Below are positions 1-5,084 of a stretch of 8,302 nt of DNA, piece by piece. Positions within the stretch are counted from its first letter, which is position 1, and every line of letters begins with the position of its first letter. Origin of the DNA: Methanosarcinaceae archaeon (GTDB lineage Archaea > Halobacteriota > Methanosarcinia > Methanosarcinales > Methanosarcinaceae); NCBI GenBank assembly GCA_030655675.1, contig JAUSPM010000131.1, positions 1 to 8,302 on the forward strand, given 5' to 3'. The notes under the pieces were generated by a model that was given only the letters and a program-made list of their open reading frames with translations, searched no databases and had not been told where the DNA came from. A program made the translations under genes and the position numbers.

Positions 1-33
1 CTAAAAGCAATTGAAAATTCGATGTGTATGTAG

Positions 34-78
34 GGCAACGCCGCGCTCTTGCGCGGGTGGTATAATCGTTTTTATCAT
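34..78 (+). repeat. GC-rich palindromic interspersed element, copy 1 (diverged)
   Basis: A six-base-pair GC stem (ccgcgc/gcgcgg, 41-56) closes a TCTT loop and is followed by a T-rich tail. It aligns loosely with the elements at 261-302 and 4880-4915 on this strand and with those at 4385-4420 and 4607-4642 on the other strand: GGCAAC or similar, a GC palindrome, then GGTTG-ATTG-TTTT-like sequence. It is the most diverged copy, with an enlarged loop. It could act as a terminator for a gene to the left, but no clean U-run directly follows the stem. Confidence 0.45.
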
Positions 79-133
79 GCACTCATTAAACACTCTGCAC
101 TACAACGCTGCACCAGCTAAACAAATACAATCT

Positions 134-219
134 GAGAATCAGCGAAGATTTTCTTGTAGTATATATTTAATTAATATATAGTGAAAGTTAATGCGAACGA
201 AGTGAGCATTTTCTTGCAC
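134..219 (+). repeat. Hairpin-palindrome-hairpin module 1
   Basis: Three structured units in a row. A short hairpin at 134-153 has a seven-pair stem (GAGAATC with GATTTTC, one G-T wobble). A 21-nt AT-rich palindrome lies at 160-180 (arms TATATATT and AATATATA around five bases). A long hairpin fills 181-219: outer stem GTG-A-AAG against CTT-G-CAC, a TT/TT internal mismatch, inner stem AATGC/GCATT (190-194 with 206-210), tandem GA/GA mismatches, a two-pair AC/GT stem and a GAA loop (199-201). The same layout recurs at 875-967 and, reordered, at 4780-4865. Confidence 0.75.
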
Positions 220-260
220 ACTTTTTGCTGACGATTTCGATTATTCTATTTTTTATGTAT

Positions 261-302
261 GGAACGTGCCGCCCGCGGGCGGTTGCATTGTTTTTGGTTT
301 CA
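261..302 (+). repeat. GC-rich palindromic interspersed element, copy 2
   Basis: The 14 bases at 269-282 are a perfect palindrome (ccgcccgcgggcgg). The 40-base surroundings match the reverse complement of 4607-4642: GGAA, the GC palindrome, GGTTG, ATTG, then TTTTGG. The GC content stands out sharply from the AT-rich surroundings. Its five-copy distribution in this window suggests an interspersed repeat family rather than a gene-specific terminator. Confidence 0.65.
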
Positions 303-425
303 AATCGAAACATTCCTATCACTGTTTGTAAGTAATACGCTATGCTACGTCACACTACATTTATTCAACAAGTTGAAATGCCTCAAAATATAAACTTTTC
401 CGGCAGTCTCTGATTATAATTTGAA

Positions 426-728
426 TTAAACGATTGCAAGCAGGTCAAGCCCCTTGTCAGTCAATCTATATTGATCATTCTCTATCTTCAATAAATTTCC
501 ATTTATCAGGAACTCGGTCTGGTACTTGAACGATGCATCATCGATACCGATCTCATCCTGAACATCTTTTTTTGTCTTGCCAAATACACCAATGGATTTT
601 ACAAGTTTTCTTCTCAATGGGTGTGATGCAGCTTTGTTCAACATCTCATGATCCATCTTTTTTGTTTCGCGTGCAGATGGAGCAGCCATCATCATCTCTT
701 CAAGTTCATCATCTTCGACCTCTACCAT
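426..728 (-). CDS. Small winged-helix (ArsR-like) protein, function unknown
   Basis: A 100-residue acidic protein. The N-terminal part is acidic and methionine-rich (VEVEDDELEEMMM). Residues from about 30 to the end look like a winged helix-turn-helix: ASHPLRRKLVKSI as helix 1, KTKKDVQDEIGIDDASFKYQ as the HTH, and NDQYRLTDKGLDLL as the wing and last helix. I chose the start at 728 because GGAG (738-741), in the context GGAGATGAT, lies nine bases upstream of this ATG. An upstream in-frame ATG at 773 would give 115 residues but has no ribosome binding site. It is transcribed divergently from surE, from a TATA box near 848-855 with a leader of about 100 bases. A DNA-binding regulator is the natural guess, but no ligand or metal motif is visible and a specific function is not supported. 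Confidence 0.8.
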   Translation of the reverse strand: MVEVEDDELEEMMMAAPSARETKKMDHEMLNKAASHPLRRKLVKSIGVFGKTKKDVQDEIGIDDASFKYQTEFLINGNLLKIENDQYRLTDKGLDLLAIV

Positions 729-741
729 ATTTATCATCTCC
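729..741 (-). promoter_or_regulatory. Shine-Dalgarno site that selects the internal start of the winged-helix gene
   Basis: On the minus strand GGAGATGAT closely matches the complement of the archaeal 16S rRNA tail, with GGAG ending nine bases before the ATG at 728. The longer start at 773 is preceded only by AT-rich sequence. Confidence 0.6.
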
Positions 742-799
742 ATTATCATTTCAAGATAATGTGTAATTGGCATTTATCGTTTATTATCTTGTCGATGGT

Positions 800-820
800 T
801 GTGTGCACTTCGCGCACACA
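800..820 (-). other. Hairpin near the 5' end of the winged-helix mRNA
   Basis: TGTGTGC (800-806) pairs perfectly with GCACACA (814-820) around a seven-base loop. With transcription of the minus-strand gene predicted to begin near 825, this stem would sit at the extreme 5' end of its mRNA. It could be an operator for the winged-helix protein itself, a stability element, or incidental. The loop on the minus strand is GCGAAGT, resembling the CGAAGT core of the nearby repeated hairpins but without their tandem GA layout. Confidence 0.45.
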
Positions 821-847
821 GGTTTTCAAAATACGTGTTTTTTGATT

Positions 848-855
848 GTATATAA
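848..855 (-). promoter_or_regulatory. TATA box of the winged-helix gene
   Basis: Minus-strand TTATATAC fits the archaeal TATA consensus. Its centre predicts a transcription start about 26 bases on, near 825, giving a leader of about 100 bases to the ATG at 728. No other good TATA match lies between it and the gene. Confidence 0.45.
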
Positions 856-874
856 TCTATAGGATTATGTACTC

Positions 875-967
875 CGAGTTAATGCGAACGAAGTGAGCGT
901 TTTCTCGTAGTATATGTTTTATAAACATATAGTTCGAGTTAATTCGACCGAAGGGAGAATTTTCTCG
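875..967 (+). repeat. Hairpin-palindrome-hairpin module 2, between divergent promoters
   Basis: The cleanest copy. Hairpin one (875-907) and hairpin two (935-967) are each 33 nt: CGAG/CTCG outer stem, TT/TT mismatch, five-pair inner stem, GA/GA tandem mismatch, two-pair stem, GAA loop. The inner stems differ but still pair (AATGC/GCGTT and AATTC/GAATT), as do the top stems (AC/GT and CC/GG). Between them 911-931 is a 21-nt palindrome with nine-base arms TATATGTTT and AAACATATA. The module fills the space between the winged-helix TATA box and the surE TATA box, so an effect on both promoters is possible but unproven. Confidence 0.8.
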
Positions 968-982
968 TACACATTCCATTAA

Positions 983-990
983 TTATAAAA
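983..990 (+). promoter_or_regulatory. TATA box of surE
   Basis: TTATAAAA with its centre 28 bases before the ATG at 1015. The predicted transcription start (about 1013) falls almost on that ATG and downstream of the alternative ATG at 1003, which supports the shorter SurE and a leaderless or nearly leaderless mRNA. No Shine-Dalgarno sequence is present. Confidence 0.5.
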
Positions 991-1014
991 CATCAAAGAA
1001 CAATGGAATATCCG

Positions 1015-1803
1015 ATGGTTCCTAAGATATTACTCACAAACGATGACGGCGTCTATGCCGCAGGCATCCGGGCAGCATACAAAAGTGTTGCCGACCTTGG
1101 CGATGTGACGATCTCAGCCCCCGCAATGCAGCAAAGCGGTGTTGGAAGGTCAATATCCATCTTTGAACCGCTCAGGATAAACAAAACCGAGATTGACGGA
1201 GTTACTGCCTATGCAATTGGTGGCACGCCTACTGATTCTGTAATACTTGGAATATTCACCATCATGAAGCAAATGCCGGATCTCGTGCTTTCCGGCTTTA
1301 ACATTGGGGAAAATATCAGTACAGACACCATTACAACATCAGGTACGATCGGTGCCGCACTTGAGGCTGCAAGTTATGGAATACCTGCTATCGCAGCATC
1401 AATACAGGTGACGGAAGAAGGGGCAAAGTTCGATGACTTGAGGGATTACCAACACGATTTTGAAGTTGGCATCAAAGTGGTCAACAAGATCGCAAAGAAT
1501 GTTTTGAAGCATGGACTGCCGGATAACGTGGACCTGTTGAATGTCAATATCCCGCATTTTGCCGAGAATGATACTCCAATTGAGATAACCCGTCTTGCGC
1601 GTAAGATATTCAAGACCGCAGTACAGGAGAGGCATGATCCGCGCGGCAGGCCGTATTACTGGATCGATGGAGACCTTATACGCGAAGAGGAAGAGGGCAC
1701 GGATGTTCATGCCATAATGCAGAAAGGGCATATCTCGATAACACCGATCACGCTTGATGCCACATCACCGATCGATTTTTCGGAAATCGAGCATCTGATA
1801 TAG
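1015..1803 (+). CDS. surE: 5'/3'-nucleotidase SurE
   Basis: SurE is a divalent-metal-dependent cytosolic phosphatase that removes phosphate from nucleoside 5'- and 3'-monophosphates and can act on short polyphosphate. The 262-residue length fits the family. The N-terminal KILLTNDDGV carries the metal-binding aspartates (D10, D11), APAMQQSG gives S41, and SGFNIGENIS gives N96, the usual fourth metal ligand. The family's SGT-GAA-EA stretch follows as SGTIGAALEA. The C-terminal part (RHDPRGRPYYWIDGD, then ITPITLDATSP) is also typical. I prefer Met at 1015 because SurE proteins begin only a few residues before the KILLTNDDG strand and because the TATA box predicts transcription from about 1013; an in-frame ATG at 1003 adds four residues. 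It converges with the moaA operon, 24 bp apart. Confidence 0.95.
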   Translation: MVPKILLTNDDGVYAAGIRAAYKSVADLGDVTISAPAMQQSGVGRSISIFEPLRINKTEIDGVTAYAIGGTPTDSVILGIFTIMKQMPDLVLSGFNIGENISTDTITTSGTIGAALEAASYGIPAIAASIQVTEEGAKFDDLRDYQHDFEVGIKVVNKIAKNVLKHGLPDNVDLLNVNIPHFAENDTPIEITRLARKIFKTAVQERHDPRGRPYYWIDGDLIREEEEGTDVHAIMQKGHISITPITLDATSPIDFSEIEHLI

Positions 1804-1827
1804 AACACAGTTGGACTATTTGAATAA

Positions 1828-1977
1828 TTAATGCTTGATCTTGAGTGAAACCTCGTTCCAGCCACCCTCAACACCATGCAATGTTTCAACTGCCCCGCCA
1901 ACCATGTTGCCAAGCATCTTCTGTACAAAATCATTCATAATGACCTTTTCACCATCAATTATCAGTTCAACTTCCAT
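1828..1977 (-). CDS. Small conserved-looking 49-residue protein downstream of moaA
   Basis: A 49-residue ORF reading MEVELIIDGEKV at its start, a middle segment MNDFVQKMLGNMVGGAVETL, and an end GWNEVSLKIKH. The pattern is two short beta strands, an amphipathic helix with a GG turn, and a final beta strand. From memory it resembles a family of very short archaeal proteins (hydrophobic strand, N-x-FV, G-x-V-x-GAV-x-x-L-x-GV, terminal strand), but I cannot confirm that by search. A strong Shine-Dalgarno site, AAGGAGAT at 1984-1991, lies upstream, and the gene begins 27 bases after the moaA stop on the same strand, so it is very likely co-transcribed with moaA. There is no transmembrane segment, signal peptide or cysteine. 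Its job is unknown; neighbourhood alone hints at a link to cofactor synthesis. Confidence 0.82.
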   Translation of the reverse strand: MEVELIIDGEKVIMNDFVQKMLGNMVGGAVETLHGVEGGWNEVSLKIKH

Positions 1978-1983
1978 ATTTTA

Positions 1984-1991
1984 ATCTCCTT
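1984..1991 (-). promoter_or_regulatory. Strong Shine-Dalgarno site of the 49-residue gene
   Basis: Minus-strand AAGGAGAT, six bases before the ATG at 1977. This is the best ribosome binding site in the window and the main argument that the short frame is a real gene, since the larger genes surE, moaA and cbiA show none. Confidence 0.75.
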
Positions 1992-2004
1992 ATATAATCT
2001 GTTA

Positions 2005-2928
2005 TCAATTTCTACAATAAGGCACGCGCTGACTTGCTGCAAGTTTAAGCATTTGCGGCATTTTTTCCATTGACATACCATTTACATCAACAAGATTGTC
2101 ATTCACAAGCAAGCATGGTTTGAGTTTTCCATCCACAGTTACCCGCAACCTGTTACAGTTTGCACAGAACTCGGAATTGTCGACCGGTCGTACAAGTTCA
2201 ACTTCCGCACCATCAATGATATATTTTTTCCTGCGATGCATTGTTCTTACCCTTATCTCTTCTGCGCGCAAAGTTAGATCATATTCAACAGAATCTGCAT
2301 CTATCTGATACTCCGAAACATCATTAAAATCCATAAGCTCTATGAGCTGTAAAATTATCTGACCATCGTATTTTCTTGTGAAATCAAGCATATCATATAT
2401 TTCATTATCATTCACCCCTTTAAGCAACACCATGTTCAATTTAACAGGCGTAAGTCCTGCATCAACTGCACTGTGGATGCCATCAAGAACACCATCCAAC
2501 ATATTTTGGCTGCTGTTCGTGATGAACTTATACTTATTTGGGTCAAGCGAATCAATACTGACATTTACACGGTCAAGTCCTGCATCTTTCAAATCCTGCG
2601 CACGTTCTTTTAGGAATGTTCCATTCGTAGTTGCCGATACATCACGCAGTTTTGGGAGTGAGGACAGGATATCTTCAAAATCGTCCCGTAGAAGTGGCTC
2701 ACCACCGGAGAATTTTACCTTGTCAACACCCATATTGGATGCAGCATGAACAATGTTTGAAATTGTTTCAACAGACATCTCACCCGTGCCGCTCGTATTG
2801 CCTTCATGGTGGCAATATATGCAATCATAATTGCAGCGATTTGTGATGGACATCCGAAGACTTGTGACAGTGCGTCCAAATGAGTCCGTGAGAATATTTG
2901 ATGCATTGGTTGTCGGAAGAGGGTTCAT
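2005..2928 (-). CDS. moaA: GTP 3',8-cyclase MoaA (molybdopterin biosynthesis)
   Basis: MoaA is a radical-SAM enzyme that rearranges GTP to 3',8-cyclo-7,8-dihydro-GTP, the first step of molybdopterin synthesis; MoaC completes the step. In this 307-residue form the SAM cluster motif C-x3-C-x2-C lies at C32, C36 and C39 (RCNYDCIYC), followed by KFSGGEPLL. The second, substrate-binding [4Fe-4S] cluster is at C255, C258 and C272 (C-x2-C-x13-C), with NRLRVT between. The protein ends VPYCRN, without the GG tail known from bacterial and human homologues; I am unsure how general this is in archaea. Start: an ATG at 2940 adds four residues, but the TATA box at 2950-2957 predicts transcription from about 2927, favouring 2928. 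In methanogens the product would serve Mo/W enzymes such as formylmethanofuran dehydrogenase. No moaC, moaE or mobA is nearby. Confidence 0.95.
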   Translation of the reverse strand: MNPLPTTNASNILTDSFGRTVTSLRMSITNRCNYDCIYCHHEGNTSGTGEMSVETISNIVHAASNMGVDKVKFSGGEPLLRDDFEDILSSLPKLRDVSATTNGTFLKERAQDLKDAGLDRVNVSIDSLDPNKYKFITNSSQNMLDGVLDGIHSAVDAGLTPVKLNMVLLKGVNDNEIYDMLDFTRKYDGQIILQLIELMDFNDVSEYQIDADSVEYDLTLRAEEIRVRTMHRRKKYIIDGAEVELVRPVDNSEFCANCNRLRVTVDGKLKPCLLVNDNLVDVNGMSMEKMPQMLKLAASQRVPYCRN

Positions 2929-2949
2929 GTCTGTGTACATACGCGATAT

Positions 2950-2957
2950 TTATTTAA
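2950..2957 (-). promoter_or_regulatory. TATA box of the moaA operon
   Basis: Minus-strand TTAAATAA, centred 25-26 bases before the ATG at 2928. The geometry places transcription initiation on that ATG and predicts a leaderless moaA mRNA. It lies back to back with the cbiA promoter. Confidence 0.45.
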
Positions 2958-3001
2958 CTATTTTGAATTGCCCTGTAGACGAAAGAACTGTGTTATCACA
3001 G

Positions 3002-3014
3002 TATATATATTAAA
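3002..3014 (+). promoter_or_regulatory. TATA box of cbiA/cfbB
   Basis: An alternating TATATATAT run continuing into TTAAA. Either possible centre (3005 or 3009) lies 25-29 bases before the ATG at 3034, so transcription should begin at or next to the start codon. There is no Shine-Dalgarno sequence before that ATG. Confidence 0.5.
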
Positions 3015-3033
3015 TAAATCCATTCTAATAAGA

Positions 3034-4359
3034 ATGACAAAAGCAATACTCATCGCAGGAACACACAGTGGTGTAGGGAAAACCACAGTAGCCATGGGGA
3101 TTATGGCTGCACTTACAAAACGTAATCAAAAAGTTCAGCCCTACAAGGTCGGACCCGATTACATCGACCCGACCCACCATACAGCCATCTGCGGCATACC
3201 TTCACGAAACCTTGACACCTACATGATGGGAGTTGACGGTGTGCGCGAGACGTTCGCACGCACCTCAGGAGATGCGGACATCTCGGTCATCGAGGGCGTG
3301 ATGGGACTGTTCGACGGTTTGGACTCCACAGAAATTGCAAGTTCCGCCCATGTTGCGAAAACACTGGACACCCCCGTAATACTTGTGATCAACGTCCACG
3401 GGATGTCACGAAGTGCTGCTGCGATTGTCAAAGGTTTCTCGGAATATGACAAAAATGTGAATATCGCAGGCGTGATTTTAAATCAGGTTGGAAGTGAGCG
3501 ACATGCGCGCCTGTTAAGAGATGCACTCCCCGACATACCAATTATCGGAACATTGCCGCGAAATAAAGACCTGACAGTCCCATCGCGCCATCTAGGACTC
3601 CACATGGCATCCGAAAATGAATACGACATCAGCGTACTTGCAGAGTTCATAGAAGCAAACATCGACCTCGATGCAGTAATATCAATCGCTGAAACCTCGC
3701 GCGCGCCCGAACCCATGCCGCAGCCAGATAATCCTGCTGCGCCGGATGTGAAGATCGGCGTGGCGCTTGACAGTGCTTTTTGTTTTTATTATCAAGACAT
3801 GTTCGATTCGATCGAACGGCATGGCGCACAAATTGAGTTCTTCAGTCCGCTCAACGGCGAACTGCCTGATGTTGACGGCATCTATTTCGGAGGCGGATAC
3901 CCCGAACTCCATATCGAACAACTCGAAAAATCAAAAACCACGCGCGCCCTCAAGCAACTCGCTGCCGACGGCATGCCGATATATGGCGAATGCGGCGGAC
4001 TCCAGTATCTTGGTAGTTCCTACGAGATAGAGGGCAAAACATACCGCATGGCTGATGTTTTTTCTGCAGAAACAAGACAGACCGGCAGATTCCAGGCTCT
4101 CGGATACACTGAAGCACGCGCGCGGAATGGCATGGCATTTGCAAGAGGAACGGTCAGGGGACACGAGTTCCATTATTCGCTCACAGAATGTGCGCGCGAC
4201 AGCAGGTTTGCATACGAGATGCTACGCGGAAAGGGAATCGAGAACGGAATGGATGGTATTTTTGAGCATAACGCGATGGCAAGTTACATGCATGCGCATC
4301 CAGCTACGTTTCCTGTTGGAGAATTTGTTGATGTTTGCAGGAAATATGCGCGTCGTTGA
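3034..4359 (+). CDS. cbiA: Cobyrinate a,c-diamide synthase CbiA / Ni-sirohydrochlorin a,c-diamide synthase CfbB
   Basis: A 441-residue enzyme that uses ATP and glutamine to amidate the a- and c-acetate side chains of a tetrapyrrole: cobyrinate on the way to B12, or Ni-sirohydrochlorin on the way to coenzyme F430. The sequence family does not cleanly separate the two, and no cfbA/C/D/E or cob/cbi gene is adjacent to decide it. The N-terminal ATPase domain has the P-loop GTHSGVGKTT (residues 9-18), KVGPDYIDPTHH and EGVMGLFDG. The C-terminal class I glutamine amidotransferase domain begins near residue 245, with FGGGYPELH, the nucleophile in YGECGG (C320) and the catalytic-type histidines in SYMHAHP (420-422). 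I start at 3034 because residue 2 onward matches the family N-terminus (TKAILIAGTHSG) and the TATA box is correctly spaced; an ATG at 2968 would precede the promoter and add an unlikely 22-residue leader. Confidence 0.93.
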   Translation: MTKAILIAGTHSGVGKTTVAMGIMAALTKRNQKVQPYKVGPDYIDPTHHTAICGIPSRNLDTYMMGVDGVRETFARTSGDADISVIEGVMGLFDGLDSTEIASSAHVAKTLDTPVILVINVHGMSRSAAAIVKGFSEYDKNVNIAGVILNQVGSERHARLLRDALPDIPIIGTLPRNKDLTVPSRHLGLHMASENEYDISVLAEFIEANIDLDAVISIAETSRAPEPMPQPDNPAAPDVKIGVALDSAFCFYYQDMFDSIERHGAQIEFFSPLNGELPDVDGIYFGGGYPELHIEQLEKSKTTRALKQLAADGMPIYGECGGLQYLGSSYEIEGKTYRMADVFSAETRQTGRFQALGYTEARARNGMAFARGTVRGHEFHYSLTECARDSRFAYEMLRGKGIENGMDGIFEHNAMASYMHAHPATFPVGEFVDVCRKYARR

Positions 4360-4384
4360 GTGATAAATGTATATTTAGTTGGTG

Positions 4385-4562
4385 CCAAAACCAATTAAAC
4401 CGCTGTAGGCGGCGTATTTCTACATCAGCATCTCTTGAAAATCCTTCTTACCAATCGGATTAACCACCATGTATAATTTGAAAGTTCAATATTCCATGAA
4501 AATGGTGCTTAATGTTCATAAGACAATTCACTTTGTCCCAGTATATTTTATGTATTTGTATA
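4385..4562 (+). repeat. Direct repeat, copy A
   Basis: Aligns collinearly with 4607-4800: ccaaaaccaat, a GC-rich palindrome (4400-4414; ccgctgtaggcggcg), cggatt, tataatttgaa, then acaatt-actttg-ccc and an AT-rich 21-nt end (4542-4562) that is a decayed form of the palindrome in modules 1-3. The stem CCGCT/GGCGG keeps pairing by a T-G wobble relative to the CCGCC/GGCGG of copy B. The copies differ at many positions and by several indels, so the duplication is old. Confidence 0.6.
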
Positions 4563-4606
4563 GCTGTGGGGAGATAACTGCGCAAATGAGATTGTCCCAT
4601 CTGAAT

Positions 4607-4800
4607 CCAAAACCAATACAACCGCCGCAGGCGGCGCATTCCCACAATACAAAAATAGGATGATCATTCATATCAGTCGGATTGATCGTAATATATAATT
4701 TGAAATCGGTATAATTTGAAAATGATATATTCTACGAGAATATTACCTGAAATATATACGACAATTTACTTTGCCCCAGTATATATTTTATAATTATATA
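4607..4800 (+). repeat. Direct repeat, copy B
   Basis: Same order of blocks as copy A: ccaaaaccaat, GC-rich stem CCGCC-GCA-GGCGG (4622-4634), cggatt, tataatttgaa (present twice, 4694-4704 and 4710-4720), acaatttactttg-cccc, and the 21-nt palindrome at 4780-4800. Its first 36 bases are the reverse complement of the type of element found at 261-302 and 4880-4915, so together with 4880-4915 it gives inverted ends around the palindrome and hairpins. Confidence 0.6.
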
Positions 4801-4865
4801 GTGCGAGTAAATCCGAGTATAGCGAGGATTTTCTCGATTAAGTGCGAACGAATGAGCATTTTATT
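4780..4865 (+). repeat. Palindrome-hairpin-hairpin module 3
   Basis: The 21-nt palindrome (4780-4800, arms TATATA plus inner TT/AA with one mismatch) is followed by a full 33-nt hairpin (4804-4836). That hairpin has CGAG/CTCG, a TA/TT mismatch, AATCC/GGATT, tandem GA/GA, and GT/GC around ATA. Another, degenerate hairpin follows (about 4841-4860, AGTGC/GCATT with one loop base lost). The inner stem AATCC/GGATT is a third co-varying version of the AATGC/GCATT and AATTC/GAATT stems seen in modules 1 and 2. Confidence 0.75.
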
Positions 4866-4879
4866 GGTGATGGCGGGAT

Positions 4880-4915
4880 ATGCCGCCTGCGGCGATCAAT
4901 TCGGTAGCAAAAGTC
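4880..4915 (+). repeat. GC-rich palindromic interspersed element, inverted relative to copies A and B
   Basis: Contains GCCGC-CT-GCGGC (4882-4893), followed by a degenerate ATC-AATTC-GGT tail that corresponds to the GGTTG-ATTG-TTTTGG tail of the other copies. It matches the reverse complement of 4607-4642 and so closes an inverted-repeat pair around module 3, about 310 bp end to end. Confidence 0.5.
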
Positions 4916-5054
4916 ACTAAACAAATACTAATTTTCAATTGTCAAATTTTTACTACTGGCTTGTGGAGTTATGTAAATAAGTGAACGAACATGCTAATTG
5001 TTTCCACGCGCATACTTGGAATGATCAAAAATAATTGTCAGTATAAAACACACA

Positions 5055-5062
5055 TTTATATG
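5055..5062 (+). promoter_or_regulatory. Candidate TATA box upstream of the PAS sensor operon
   Basis: TTTATATG is close to the archaeal TATA consensus and predicts transcription from about 5085, giving a leader of about 270 bases before the PAS gene. A second AT-rich match near 5073-5080 would move the start to about 5102. Which of these is used, if any, cannot be settled by eye. Confidence 0.35.
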
Positions 5063-5084
5063 TATTAAAATCATATATTTTATG

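Larger units (their letters stand above)
1..425. other. Gene-free, repeat-bearing intergenic region
   Basis: I find no supportable gene here. The frame starting at base 1 is open only to a TAG at 31-33, which is too short to call the end of an upstream gene. The stretch holds two copies of a GC-rich palindromic element (34-78 and 261-302) and one hairpin-palindrome-hairpin module (134-219), listed separately. The rest is AT-rich. A short string, tataatttgaa at 415-425, recurs at 4472-4482, 4694-4704 and 4710-4720 inside the other repeat-rich region. Confidence 0.6.

Noticed and set aside
1..33. Open frame reading LKAIENSMCM then TAG at the left edge
   Set aside because: Too short to identify, and part of it (aattgaaaatt) recurs inverted near 4929-4941 in repeat DNA, so it may not be coding.
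134..219. CRISPR-like repeat array
   Set aside because: Only two hairpins separated by a palindrome, with no regular spacers and no cas genes.
1399..1934. Minus-strand frames across surE and its 3' side
   Set aside because: Antisense to surE, without ribosome binding site or promoter; the real minus-strand gene in this area is the 49-residue one at 1828-1977.
3647..3921. Minus-strand frames within cbiA
   Set aside because: They are antisense to a well-supported enzyme; their composition follows from the codon use of the plus strand.
4379..4394. TTGGT/ACCAA stem just after the cbiA stop as a terminator
   Set aside because: The stem is weak, no T-run follows, and the sequence belongs to the interspersed repeat.
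4460..4663. Short open frames on both strands after cbiA
   Set aside because: They lie inside the duplicated repeats, have no ribosome binding site, are not maintained between the two copies and show no domain pattern.
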